Shown in pieces: positions 46,261 through 58,264 of a stretch of DNA of 64,000 nucleotides. The DNA comes from Muricea muricata (Eukaryota > Cnidaria > Anthozoa > Malacalcyonacea > Plexauridae): positions 6,820,001-6,884,000 of the forward strand of contig OY979719.1 in the NCBI GenBank assembly GCA_963855995.1, read 5' to 3'. The stretch's first letter is position 1; every line of letters starts with the position of its first letter. A program made the translations under genes and the position numbers. The notes under the pieces are model-generated. The model was not told the DNA's origin, ran no database searches, and saw nothing but the letters and a program-made list of their open reading frames with translations.

Positions 46261-49093
46261 TGGACAAATACTTCACGCAAGTGTCATGCGTACACATGCG
46301 TTTTACATATTAAAATTCTCAGTACATTTAGTACAAATTCTGTCTGTATATCAACGTGTATAAAATGAAGAAACTTGTACTTCTAGATTACTGTAATGTA
46401 CTGTATTGAAAAACCCATGGAGCAAAACCTGTTTTATATTTATATTGGTCATATTTGTGTTATGAGTTTCCAATACAAAATTATAATACAAATGTTTGGT
46501 GCATGTTTACATCATGTGTTAAAAGAAAATGTTAAAGTTTCCTTTTTAACGAAGATAGATTTGTCCACCAAACATAAGTACAATTTACGACAAATTTATT
46601 TGACTTAGTTCTGTAGTTCAAGCCCATACACAGTTAATTTTTGAAGACACATCAAGGAGGATTCATTTTGGGAATGGACAGTAATATTGGATATGATATC
46701 ATCTGCATGCAATGACGAGCCTGGTCTAAAAAAAGTGATTGATTGCTTGATTCATAAATTTTATTTAAACAGGGTTAACACGTAACAGTAAGCGATGCTA
46801 CTGACAAACTTGTGGCCTTACTAAATTTACCTAATAATTATATGTTATAAAATAAAAACTGAGTCGAACTCAGTCGAACTTATAGCTGGATGTGAATTGT
46901 CTTTCTGAGTGGTTGGTACAAAACCACATGGTATTAAATGCGTACAAAACTAAATCAATTTTGTTATCTGGAAAAAGATTGTGACACTATCTAGACAATT
47001 CTACTTTAGATCTGCAAATAAATTGAACAGGTTACAAGTCATAAATTAGTTGGTGTTACTCTAGACGAAGAATTAAGTTTTAAGGAACACGTGGAGAAAC
47101 TTGGTAAGAAATTGAGCCAAAGAAATGGTTTGCTAAAGAAGATTCGTTCGTATCTACCAATACAGGAAAGAAAATTGTATTATATTTAAAACGCCCTTGT
47201 TAAACAAACAATGATGTATGGAAGTCCAGTATGGACCTATTGTTCAACTGAAGAACTCAAAAGTGTTTTTCGACTACAAAAAGGTGCAGCTCCTATGATA
47301 CTTCAAGTGGATACAAGATCAAGAACGGTAGGTAATTTTACGAAATTGGGTTGAATGCCATTCTATGATGAAGTAAAGATGAACAAAACTCAACAAATGT
47401 ATATTAATTTTTAAAACGTTAAATGGAGATGTCCCGTCCATATATTGACGAACTTTTTATAACGAATAAGTCTATACACAGCAGGCAGACAAGGCATAGT
47501 GGATATAATCTTGTCTGCCCTAGGTACAATCGAAGTAGTGAAGTAGGTAAATCTTTTACAATTAGTAGCATTAAGTCATGGAACAGTCTACCTCCTGAAA
47601 TAACTGAAGAGAAAGCAAAGTATTGCTACTTTTAAAAGTGCCCTTAGAACACATTTTTTGGTAACATCGATTCTTTTAGTGTAAATATGTAAATGTCAAT
47701 ATAGTTTAGTTTATATATTTGGTTTACATAGTTAGTATACAGTGTATAGTATGTAATTTAAATAGAATAATTTGGAGGGTCACTGGTTTATCAGCGTCAA
47801 GTGTTGTGTGTTAGCCTCTTGAAATAAAGTTGATTTGATTATCAATGTTTAAAATATTTACAGATTAATTCAAATCAATAAAAAAGACATTAATTTGGAA
47901 TGCTATACTGTATTTAACCGAAAACATCTAAGGGTCAATCCAGTCTAGGTTAAAGCAGAACCCCAATCATTTCCAGTTAAACAAAATTCGAAAATCTCTC
48001 CCTTACAACATTATAATAGCATAACAGCCTTTTCTTCATTTAAAAGGTCCTTATAAAGGCCCGTTTAAAATATCCTACAGAAGCCTGACTTCTGAGAGCA
48101 ATCTTAAGTGCATTCCACTGTTTAGCAGCTTTAACTACAAATGTGCGACCGCTTTCTGCTTCACGATTGTATCTATAAGTTACTAAATTAAAGTTATTGT
48201 AACGTGTGCCTCCACGATGAACGTCACAGTGATAATTTTAGGTGTCAGCGGGGCTCACATAATGAGCTGACTCAAGGTTCTACTTCAGAGGCAAAGAACT
48301 AAGGCCAGGGCCAGAGAACAAGTTAGGTTGTTATTTAGGTTGCTATGCAAAGATCATTTAGCATATAATCTTAGCCATCCTCACACGTTATTACAAAACG
48401 TTGCAAACGTTTCACGCAGGTATCACGCAGGTATCACGCATGTGAGGAATGAAGAGCAGGCGAAGCAAAAAATAGTCAGTTTCATTAAGCTACCCCCACT
48501 GTTTTGCCATGGCAACGAAGTTTAAATAAAATGTAATAAAATTTTCTGAGGACCAAATTTCAGGGAGCAATTAAGGCCAGTTTTTGGAAGTTTTTATAGA
48601 AAAGTACTGCCTTCTTCTAAATGGTTTCTAAGAGTTTAACATTTATGTTGCTATGCAAAGGTCAGCTAGTCTTAAGTCATTCTGACACATTCTCTTCCGG
48701 GGAAGCCGGAGTATTTGAAAAAAAACGTCGCTCACTCATCATGCTTGTGTCATGAATGTGAGTCAGAAATGAAGTTCTCACAGCCAATGAGCCAACAAAA
48801 AACAATAAGTTTTATTCCACGCCACTCACACAGGGTTTTTCCATGGCAACGAAGTTTAAACACAAATTTAACATCGTAAAATTTTGAGGAGAGCAATGTA
48901 AGGGATTGAAGAGCCTGGAGAGCAGAGAAAATAAAGATTGCAGAACGTCTATATACTTACTTCCATATTTTGACATTTTTTGGAAATACGTTGGCGTTTG
49001 ACTATACTGACATCTGGCGTTTGATTGTGTTGACATTGCCAAGAGGATGAGAAAAGTTTCGACCAGAAAGAAAATGTAAAAAAAGACATCCAT
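44965..49093 (-). CDS. Secreted PAN + fibrinogen-like protein, copy C (intact)
   Basis: Proposed exons: 48961-49093, 45713-45939, 44965-45612, joining in phase to 335 residues. Residues 1-25 are a signal peptide (MDVFFYIFFLVETFLILLAM). The PAN/apple segment follows ([20 protein letters not shown] with paired cysteines to [10 protein letters not shown]). The third exon is a diverged fibrinogen-type domain with the hallmark FQVYCDMETHGGGWTLVYSY, then TPRPNWP and a C-terminal HDPCG. It resembles the cnidarian family named after Acropora skeletal organic matrix protein 5. It is likely a secreted extracellular matrix or recognition protein; that role is inference. The 3-kb first intron holds a LINE remnant and a PAN fragment. 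Donors and acceptors are canonical. The assignment of the signal exon across this intron is inferred by symmetry with copy A. Confidence 0.78.
46535..46735 (-). pseudogene. Fused fibrinogen-tail / PAN exon fragment (twin)
   Basis: Same deletion junction as at 38200-38405, inside the first intron of copy C. Just right of 46390 the decayed signal exon present in copy A (37476-37600) is deleted here. Confidence 0.7.
46860..47835 (+). mobile_element. LINE remnant, copy 2
   Basis: Twin of 38540-39510, at an offset of about 8320 bp, with the same truncation. It preserves RSSEVGKSFTISSIKSWNSL and PPEI, and has an AAACGCCCTTGTTAAACAAA segment lost from copy 1. It spread by segmental duplication, not by a new insertion. 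Confidence 0.75.
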
Positions 49094-49189
49094 TCTTTCT
49101 TTCTTTCTGAGAATTTCACTGAACCAAACTTTACTCTTTTGCTTCGACGATGCTGCAAGGACGATAACTGACTGTCGGAAATCGCAAAG

Positions 49190-49199
49190 TGCTTATAAA
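49190..49199 (-). promoter_or_regulatory. Possible TATA element of copy C
   Basis: TTTTATAAGC on the minus strand, about 100 bp upstream of the ATG at 49093; conserved between paralogous copies. Confidence 0.45.
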
Positions 49200-49238
49200 A
49201 CTTAGACTAATTAGAATATGTTTAAATGATACAATCGT

Positions 49239-49472
49239 CACAGTATAGGGTATAAACAGTAGGACCACTCAGCAGTGCAACATGTCCCCTATTTTTATGC
49301 AATTATCTGGCCAGAATAATGGCGGAACGGCCAGTTCAGCGTTCCTATTGGCCAGAAAAGGCAATTGACTGGCCAGAACCTGCATAATGAACATGCGTAA
49401 TGAGACATGCGTAGAGACACAAACTTCAAAGGTTCCGACTCGAGTGGCCTTTCTGTTTATTTCTATTCTGTG
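49239..49472. mobile_element. CACAG-ended MITE, copy 3
   Basis: 234 bp, inverted ends CACAGTATAGGGTATAAACAG and CTGTTTATTTCTATTCTGTG. It is flanked by CAATCGT at 49232-49238 and 49473-49479. Paralogous flanks without the element (ATACAATTATTTTCATTTAC near 55125) show the empty site, confirming the borders. Confidence 0.88.
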
Positions 49473-49479
49473 CAATCGT

Positions 49480-51110
49480 TTTTATTTATGTAAATTATAT
49501 AATAATGAGAGTTCATGCTTGATTTTCATTGGTGGTGGCTGTGCGTTATTACAGTATAAACGAAAGCACTAATGGCCATATTGAGTCAAGTTGGCAATTT
49601 AAAAGCTCACAGTCGCGTTGTTGTTAAGTTTAAAGTCAAATTAGAAAATAAAACAAGCAAAATCTACATATTTACCCTGCAGTAATTGAAAAACAACGCC
49701 TATAGAAGTGAAAAAAGTTATCAATAAAAACTAAAGAGAAAAAAATATTCGTTAAAATTATTTACCCGCTTTGGGTTTGAAATCAACGTCACTAAGAACA
49801 AGCAGGCACGTGTCTTACTGGCCTCGTCCCAGAGCTTTCTTGTGTGGTTTTAGTTTCTCTTGCTCAGTTTTAAAACAGCAGCGAAGACACGAAACAGCAC
49901 AGAGACGGAGAAGAAACGAGCGTTTCTTCAAGAAAAACCTTGACGACTAGAGCAATGCCTCACTGTTTGCGATAATTGTAAGCTCGCTAGAATTCATCTT
50001 AAAACAATTGATTATTGATTGTTTCCCTCGGCTTCGCCTGGGAATACATCAACATTCTCGGCTCTACACATCAAACTATTTCTCGAGGACACAGTCAGTA
50101 AGTATTTTATTATATAACAAGAGTCGGAGAACGACAAAATAAAGCGAACTACATACGAAAATACATGAAATGCTGTATTACTAAAATTAATGACGTTAAA
50201 TTTAATTCTGGACACAAGAATGCCGATACTGTCCACCAGTGAATATAACGCATAAGCCCGTTTTCCACTAGCCGAATTTATTCGCGCGAGCAGAAAAAAA
50301 AGTAGGAACGGTTCCTACTTGTTCGCGGCGAATTTTTTCGCCAACCAATGTTAGATCAATGACACAGATGACAAGTGAAACTTTGATACATACGAAAACT
50401 TTGCTACATAGTAAAACATTTTATACCGCCCGTTTTGAAAATGCGATTATCTGCTTAATTCACAGCATCAAGCCTTGAGTGTTTTCCCCACAGAGCGTTC
50501 CTCACTGAGTCTCTCAGCATTAAAACAATAAAGAAGTTAGAGGCCATACTGTTGTACTCTTCAAAAAATATACTTAAAATTATTGGCGGCCATGCCATCA
50601 ATGAAATTGACTTCCGTGAATCACTTAAAGGTATTGGCAGAAATGTGAAACTTGTTATTGTTTCATGGGAAAGAACAGGAAAAATAAGCGATGGACCATT
50701 TACTGTATTCCTCTCTTTATCTGTTTTGTTTTGCAGAATTTGCAATACATAAATTACTGTTTTAGCAAAAGTTGTGAAGTTGCTATCTCTTTAAGGCAAT
50801 TTTATATAGATATCATTAACAATATATGGCTTAAAGTCCAGGTCCGCAGACGAGTGTCACACGTAGGGGAAGCGGTGGCAATCAAATCCGTTGTTTGCTT
50901 ATTTTGACTATTTCATATTATACCAAAATTTGGGTACTAAACTGTCGGTAAATTGTTTGATTCACATCAATGTCCCCTCTCGACTCTCTTGAGAGTGTTG
51001 TGGAGGGATAAAGACGGAACTGGATTTGCCTGCAATGTTGGCTGAGAAATGGGATTCATGCACTGGGAGTAAGATTTAATTTTTATTTTTATTTAGCTTA
51101 GCCACAAGGG
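49480..51110. other. Intergenic in gene cluster, no gene recognised
   Basis: The first part is the upstream flank of copy C (ATAATGAGAGTTCATGC). A small palindrome AAGTAGGAACGGTTCCTACTT lies at 50310-50330. No supported coding exon. Confidence 0.45.
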
Positions 51111-51111
51111 C

Positions 51112-51345
51112 AGGGTCACCACAACAGCGTGAGCCAGTTACTGTGGGCCCGTATTACCTATCCCACGGCTGTCAACTTTCTCTGTGGGAGGAAACCGGAG
51201 TACCTGGAGAAAACCCACGACTTTCGGCAGAGCGTTGACTATACTCTTTTCACATGAGGACTGGGTTCCTGTCCACCTTACTGGCGATCGAACTCGGAAC
51301 CTTAGGGGTGAAAGGCGAGTGGTCTGACCACTACACCACCGAAGT
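51112..51345 (-). mobile_element. tRNA-derived SINE, family II, copy 2
   Basis: Minus-strand head GGTGGTGTAGTGGTCAGACC with B-box GAGTTCGATCGCC, then a body with GTACTCCGGTTTCCTCCCAC in sense direction. It matches 14665-14880 along its length. The GGAAACCGGAGTA word also recurs in decayed form within introns of the PAN/fibrinogen genes. Confidence 0.7.
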
Positions 51346-51546
51346 ATAAACATTCAAATTTACGTCAAAACATATAAGGGAGCAAAACAATGCGACAAGA
51401 TAGAAGAAGATGAGCATTGCAATTGACTGTGACTGATATATGTAATTGTGTAAAAGTAGTATGGCCGATGGCGATCGAGCTAAACAGTTAGAATTGTTAA
51501 TGGCACTTTTTGTGACTGGTCAATTTTTCTCTTTCTTTCAACATTT

Positions 51547-52002
51547 GCCCCCTTGAAAATAAATGCCTTACAAAAAGCATCGTTTACAAGGCAAGTGTCA
51601 CCGAAGAAAACAGCAACGACACGAAAGTTTACATTGGCAGCACGTCCACGACATTCAAGGAGCGGTTTCGAAATCACAAGAAATCCATCGCCAACCCCTT
51701 GTATGCAACTAATACGGAACTATCAAAGTACGTGTGGTCTTTAAAGGAGAAGAACAAGGAATATAACATCAAATGAGACATTGTAAAGCAAGTGCCGTTA
51801 TACAAGTCAGGAGGGAAACAATGTAGCTTGTGTAGCAATGCGAAGCTATACATCTTGAAGGCAGAAAAATGGTCAATCCTGAACAAAAGAAGTGAACTTT
51901 TCTCGCGTTGCATCCACCAAAGAAGGTTTCTCGCGGGAAAATTTAACCGCGCGAATTCCACCAGCGCACCAAGAAACCTACGTGACGTAAGCAAACAATA
52001 AG
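51547..52002 (+). pseudogene. Penelope-like element GIY-YIG endonuclease end, copy 1
   Basis: The frame opens CPLENKCLTKSIVYKASV, then KVYIGSTSTTFKERFRNHKK, ELSKYVWSLK and CSLCSNAKLYILKAEK, ending LNKRSELFSRCIH. This is the cysteine-rich linker plus GIY-YIG nuclease typical of Penelope-like retroelements. One TGA replaces the tryptophan codon near 51774 (NIK-stop-DIV). The reverse transcriptase part is absent (5' truncation). Confidence 0.85.
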
Positions 52003-52019
52003 CAACGGTCAACAACTCT

Positions 52020-52071
52020 TTAGTTGTCTGATGATTGCCTGTAATGGCATGAAACTCTGAGTAACAACTAA
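52020..52071 (+). ncRNA. Hammerhead ribozyme 1 (Penelope-like element)
   Basis: The conserved core is complete: CUGAUGA at 52028-52034 and GAAA at 52051-52054. Stem II pairs UGCC with GGCA. Stem III is a minimal CUC/GAG hairpin. The cleavage triplet is GUA at 52061-52063. Stem I pairs UUAGUUGU (52020-52027) with ACAACUAA (52064-52071), eight perfect pairs. Such type I minimal-stem-III hammerheads are known from Penelope-like elements, where they process tandem transcripts. It lies between two tandem element copies, as expected. Confidence 0.9.
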
Positions 52072-52073
52072 TT

Positions 52074-52565
52074 GAAACTTCTTTGAAACAACTTTGCAAC
52101 TGTAGAAATGCAAACGAGTGTCCACTTAACAATATGTGCTTAACGAAAGATTTGGTTTACCAAGCTGAAGTGATAACAAAAGAAGACAACGACATAAAAA
52201 CCTACATTGGTATGACAGCGACAACATTTACAGATAGATACAGAAATCACAAGAAATCATTCGAAGATATCAAACATGAGAATGATACTGAACTCTCTAA
52301 GCATGTTTGGAAATTAAAGTTAGACAAGAAACAATTTAGTATATACTGGTCGATTTTATCCCGAGCAAGTTCAATCAAAGCTGGAGGAAATAGTTGCAAT
52401 TTATGTCTAGAAGAGAAATTGCAAATACTCCGTAATTGTAATTCTAGGTCTTGTTTAAATAAACGTAGCGAACTTTTCACGAAATGCGTGCATGCGTGCA
52501 AATTTCACGCGGGACGATTCAAACGAACACGCGTCAGCAAACATACCGCGAATAGTATAACGTAA
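52074..52565 (+). CDS. Penelope-like element GIY-YIG endonuclease end, copy 2 (5'-truncated)
   Basis: About 160 open codons to TAA at 52563, from CNCRNANECPLNNMCLTK through VYQAEV, KTYIGMTATTFTDRYRNHKK, ELSKHVWKLKLDKKQFSIYW, CNLCLEEKLQILR and LNKRSELFTKC. The nuclease nicks DNA for target-primed reverse transcription. No stop interrupts it, but the upstream reverse transcriptase is missing and there is no proper ATG, so the element is not autonomous. It starts immediately after hammerhead 1. Confidence 0.85.
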   Translation, partial: ETSLKQLCNCRNANECPLNNMCLTKDLVYQAEVITKEDNDIKTYIGMTATTFTDRYRNHKKSFEDIKHENDTELSKHVWKLKLDKKQFSIYWSILSRASSIKAGGNSCNLCLEEKLQILRNCNSRSCLNKRSELFTKCVHACKFHAGRFKRTRVSKHTANSIT

Positions 52566-52586
52566 CAGCTCAACCGTATTAGTAAT

Positions 52587-52629
52587 GTTGCCTGAAGATT
52601 GCTTGTTGCATGAAACTTAAAGTAGCAAC
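52587..52629 (+). ncRNA. Hammerhead ribozyme 2 (Penelope-like element)
   Basis: CUGAAGA (52592-52598, allowed by the CUGANGA consensus) and GAAA (52612-52615). Stem II UGC/GCA; stem III CUU/AAG; cleavage triplet GUA at 52622-52624. Stem I GUUGC (52587-52591) pairs with GCAAC (52625-52629). It follows the stop of the GIY-YIG frame by 22 bp. Confidence 0.85.
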
Positions 52630-52656
52630 TTATTCAATTGAAAAATTGTATTAAAT

Positions 52657-52738
<82 letters not shown>

Positions 52739-52739
52739 G

Positions 52740-52811
<72 letters not shown>

Positions 52812-52844
52812 ATAATAATTTAATACAATTTTTCAATTGAATAA

Positions 52845-52887
52845 GTTGCTACTTTAAGTTTCATGCAACAAGCAATCTTCAGGCAAC
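52845..52887 (-). ncRNA. Hammerhead ribozyme motif 3, inverted copy
   Basis: Minus-strand mirror of 52587-52629: CUGAAGA at 52882-52876, GAAA, cleavage triplet GUA and a GUUGC/GCAAC stem I are all intact. Confidence 0.8.
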
Positions 52888-52904
52888 ATTTTTACGCGGG
52901 ATGA

Positions 52905-53100
52905 TCATAGAAATAATAGATATAGAATGCGTGCTCCTATGGGGACGATTCAAACAAACACGCGTCAGCAAACATACCGCGAATTGTATAACGTAACAGC
53001 TCAACCGTATTAGTATTGTTGCCCTGAAGATTGCTTGTTGCATGAAACTTAAAGTAGCAACTTATTCAATTGAAAAATTGTATTAAATTATTTTTATTAT
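52905..53100 (+). mobile_element. Third Penelope-like tail with altered hammerhead
   Basis: 52938-53100 repeats 52501-52660 (GGACGATTCAAAC, ACACGCGTCAGCAAACATAC and onward). The hammerhead at 53018-53061 has one additional C between stem I and CUGAAGA, which should disturb the junction. Confidence 0.75.
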
Positions 53101-53178
53101 TATTATATGCTCTACAATTGTGTCTTGTATTGAGCACTCTTTATTCTTGAAAACGAGAAATAATCAAACGATATATAT

Positions 53179-53475
<297 letters not shown>

Positions 53476-53529
53476 ACAAGAGACAATACCTTGCTCAGCT
53501 GAAGTAGAACCATTTGTAGTAGGTAAATA

Positions 53530-54209
<680 letters not shown>

Positions 54210-54255
54210 ACATAAAATGATAAAATAAATAATAATAAAAAGCTGTTTGACTCAC

Positions 54256-54990
54256 AGTTGGTCGTACATCTTGATAGAACTTCCACTTTCCAGTTTCTTG
54301 ACATTTGTCATTCTTTTTTTCGAACGTTTTCTTGCTGAGTTGACAATTCACGGCGTATTTATTTGAAACCCACGCATGTTGATTTTGAAACACATCTCAT
54401 TGAATGTTGGAACTTTTTATGGCATAGTATTAGATTCTTTTGAAATGTTTCTAAGATTTAATGATGGTTTATAAGACGACAAAAAGGCCATTTTGTATGT
54501 TAGGAGATAATCGATATCTTAAACCAATCTCTCCCCAAGGAAACCGGAGTATTTGAACAAAACGACGTCATCTCTTTACGCGCGAAGTGCCATGCATATG
54601 AGTCAGAAATGAAGATCTTAAAGCTGACGGAGCAACAAAAAGTAGTAACCCACCCCACCAAACACGATTTTGCCATGGCAACGAAGTTTAAAACAAATTT
54701 AACATGATAAAATTTTGAGGAGAGCGTACAAAGCAAAAAAAAAACTTCTACTTTTCTAGATTACCCAAATGTAGTGTGTATTGAAAAACCTATAGTCACC
54801 ATAAATCATGCGTGTCATAAGGCAAATAAAGACTGCAAAACGTCCATAAACTTACCTCCATATTTTGATATTTTTTTAAAATTCCTTTGACAAGACTTTT
54901 TTACGTTTGATTGTGTTGACATTGCTAAGAGGATGGATAAAGTTTGGAGCAGAAAGAAACTGCTAGAAAATGACATCCATTCTTTCGTTC
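54256..54990 (-). pseudogene. PAN + signal exon relic, copy E
   Basis: The PAN exon fragment 54256-54405 ([30 protein letters not shown]) has lost its 5' half. The signal exon at 54860-54985 has TAG at codon 6 in the normal frame; a shifted frame then reads LSILLAMSTQSN. No fibrinogen-like exon follows; TA repeats are there instead. Confidence 0.75.
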
Positions 54991-55009
54991 TTTTGATAAT
55001 TTCCTTGAG

Positions 55010-58000
55010 CCAAACTTTCACTCTTTTGCTTCAAGAAGGCTGCAGATTGGGCGATAACTGGCGCTTGTTGGCAATGGCAAAGTGGTTATGAAACAAATTA
55101 AAACCAAGAAGAATGTGTTAAAATTATACAATTATTTTCATTTACATAATAATAAGAGTTCATTGTGGTTTTTCATTGGTCGAGAGCTGTACGTTATTAT
55201 AGCACAAAGAAAAGCAGTAATAGTCATGTCGTGAGTCAGCTTGCTAATTTCAAATCCCGCTGTGAGGTTCTTCTTAAGTAAAAGTGAAGTTAAAAAGAAG
55301 AGAACCGCAATTGACTCTAAATAAATTAGCTCTCTCTTGCGGTACTAAAATTTTACAACAATATCATTTACATTGAGCAATTTATGTTTAAAATAAGCAT
55401 AAAAAGAGATCGTTTGATGGATTTGTGCTACCATGCAACCTTCTAACACCAGACGCGGAAATTTCAATTGTCGATTCGTAAAACGTCTTGTCGACTCGTC
55501 CATCAGTTTTGACGAACGATGGTTGTCTAATATTGGTGATCAGAAACGATACCTGTCATAAACTTTGTCAAACACTAGTACTATGGACGACTTGGCAAGT
55601 CCTTTAACGAACAACAGTTCAAATGTACGATTTGCGGGGTTTTTTAGGTATGTAACGTGACATTTGGTCGTTTAAAACGGAACCATTTACATGCAAAACC
55701 CGACGGTTCCGTAACTGTAACTGCAACTGTCATGTTATATCATGTTTTTGATGCATGTTTTATCAATTTTTATCATAATTTAAATGATACAAAAGCGATG
55801 AAACTTGTAAATAATCGTTTCTTACGCCAGAAACGGACTTGGTCAGTTTTGATCATTTTAAACAGTAACAATTATAGCAGTAATTCTGTTTATTATATAA
55901 ACGACAGGTTTTCCACCAATATAAAATGTCCAGAAGCTATGATTGGTGATTGTTTGAAAAGCGATAATTTTCACATGTGAAATTATCATAAATAATCTCA
56001 CATGTGAGATTATCCGTTTTATCAGCCCCCGAAATCCTTATAAAGCACTGTACTTTATATAATAAAAAAGGAATAATCTTTAAGTCATATATTGCAATGC
56101 GAGGATACGTCTATACCTACTATAGCTAGGTTTACTGCGTCAACGGAGCTCACATGAGCTGACTGTTACGTAGCAAGAGCTTCAGAGGCAAAGCACGACA
56201 CGAAGCCAAGTTGAATTTCAGTATTTTTTACTGGCTTCTTTTGAAAGCTTGCTAAGATATATCACCATGCAACGAAAGGTAATCTAGGAACTAATGTTAA
56301 CCCATTCTCTCTGACCAATCCTGTCGCATTATTTGTCGGAAACCGCCGAGTATTTGAAACAAAACGTCGACAAATACTTCACGCAAGTGTCATGCTTGTG
56401 TGTGAAAAACTCTGAGCAGACGAAGCAACCAAATCAAAAATAGCAAGTTTTATTCTACCCCGCTGCATACGGTTTTTGCCATACATGGCAACGGAGTGTA
56501 AACAAAAATTTTACATTTTAAAATTTTCAGTACATTTCGTACAAATTCTGTCTGTATACCAACATGTGAAATGGAGAAACTTGTACTTCTAGATTACTGT
56601 ATAATGTAGTGTATTGAAAAACCCACGGAGAGCTACCTTAAATCATACGTGTTACGGGGAAAATGAACATTGCAAAACGACTATATATCTACCTCCATAT
56701 TTTGACATTTTTTTGAAATTCGTTTGTCGAGGCGTTTTTGCGTTTGATTGTGTTGGCATTGCCAAAAGGATGGCTAAACTTTCGAGCAGAAATAAAAAAT
56801 AGAAAATGACATCATCCCATTATTTATTTCCTTTTGAGAATATCACTGCACCAAACTTTACGCGTTTGTTTCGGGAAGGGTGCAGGTTTGGTGAGAACTG
56901 ACGCTTGTCAGCAATGAAAAAGTGCATATAAAACAAACTTAAACTCACTAGAATATGTTTTAACAATACAATTATTTTTATTTATACATCGAGAGTTCAT
57001 TTTGGTTGTTCACTGGTCGAGAGCTGTGCGTTTAAAGTTAAGCAAGACGCCTGCTAATGCGTTCACTCCGCCTTTCGAGACGATAATATGGACAAGCTGG
57101 TAACTTTTTCAAAAATATATAAATAAGTGACCGGCACAGGCACTCAGAAGACTTAAATGTCGTTGACTATTCCTCTAAGGGGCCAGTGACGCCATTGTAC
57201 TGTGCCAAACATTTCTAGTATCCTGAGCTATAGAATAAAATACAAAGTTTGCTGGTACATGTGGTACTACTCAATAAAATGTACACAAAGTTGCTGCTTT
57301 GTAAGAAACGTCTATACGTTTCCTACTCTCCACGTCATTTGGATCAATTATTCTTAGCAAACCTAAACCTGTTATATTACGTTTCACGTTCAGGTTGAAT
57401 TTTAACGCCGCACTTATACTTCTGCATATCTTACGGTTCCCAATGCACTACTCACTGGTTTCAATCTCCTTTATAATTGCCTCTACTATATTTCTTCTAT
57501 AAATGGCGAGGAATTCTTATCGTTTAATCTACGCTTTAGATCCAAGCGAGGTTTCTTTTCTTTTTACTTGCCTAACACACAAATAATCTTTACCGTCAAT
57601 GAACTGAAACGAACGTACGAAACGAAAGCTAAGGAGGTGATAATATCATCCGGCCGCTTACCCGGGTTTATACATGAAGCGTAACATGATTTTGTGGTAT
57701 TGAATTAAGTCATAGCACATGCTAAAAAAATTTAATTCTTGATTGCTTGAGGTTTTGGTTTTGCCGAAAATCGTCCTTGACGAACGATTTGTCTGATATT
57801 GGTGATCAGAAACGATACGAGTAGTGAAGTTCGTCGAACACTGTTTAGACGATTCGTAGGAGTCGACAAGCCGTTTTACTCGCTTGCCAACTGGCGAAAA
57901 TGCTAAGCCGTAATTGTTGATTGTAGATTTCGCGTCTGAGTATCAGGAGGATTGTATAGCACAAATCGATCCAACGATCTATTTTTATGCTTAACATGAA

Positions 58001-58264
58001 CAGAAATAGTTTAATTTGAAAAATAAATTATTTTGTTAGGAATTATTAGTCTCATTTTTTATACTTAGAGTTACTGATGAAAAAGCACAATGAAATCTTG
58101 TTATTATGTAAATTACAATAATTGTATAGTTCAAACATATTCTCATTAGTCTAAGCTTGTTTTATAAGCACCTTATTATTGCGGACAAGCGTCAGCCTTC
58201 TTGAAGCGTAGAGTTTGAAGTCAAAAGAGTAAAATTTGGTTCAAGGAAATTATCAAAAGAAAGA
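55010..58264. repeat. Head-to-head inverted flanks of copies E and E'
   Basis: Upstream sequence of copy E (55010-55640, e.g. ATTGGTGATCAGAAACGATA at 55530) appears in inverted order beside copy E' (57740-58260, same 20-mer at 57798 in a surrounding inverted block). Decayed signal exon F is on the minus strand at 56700-56815. Intron-1 type sequence lies at 56060-56560. The remaining 56950-57740 shows nothing recognisable. Confidence 0.55.

Larger units (their letters stand above)
52587..52887. repeat. Large palindrome: inverted Penelope tails around (TA)n
   Basis: The arms 52587-52660 and 52812-52887 are almost perfect reverse complements (GAAGATTGCTTGTTGCATGA ... AAAATTGTATTAAATTATTA). The centre is two TA tracts separated by CGGTGCA at 52739-52745. 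Each arm contains a hammerhead motif. Confidence 0.92.
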
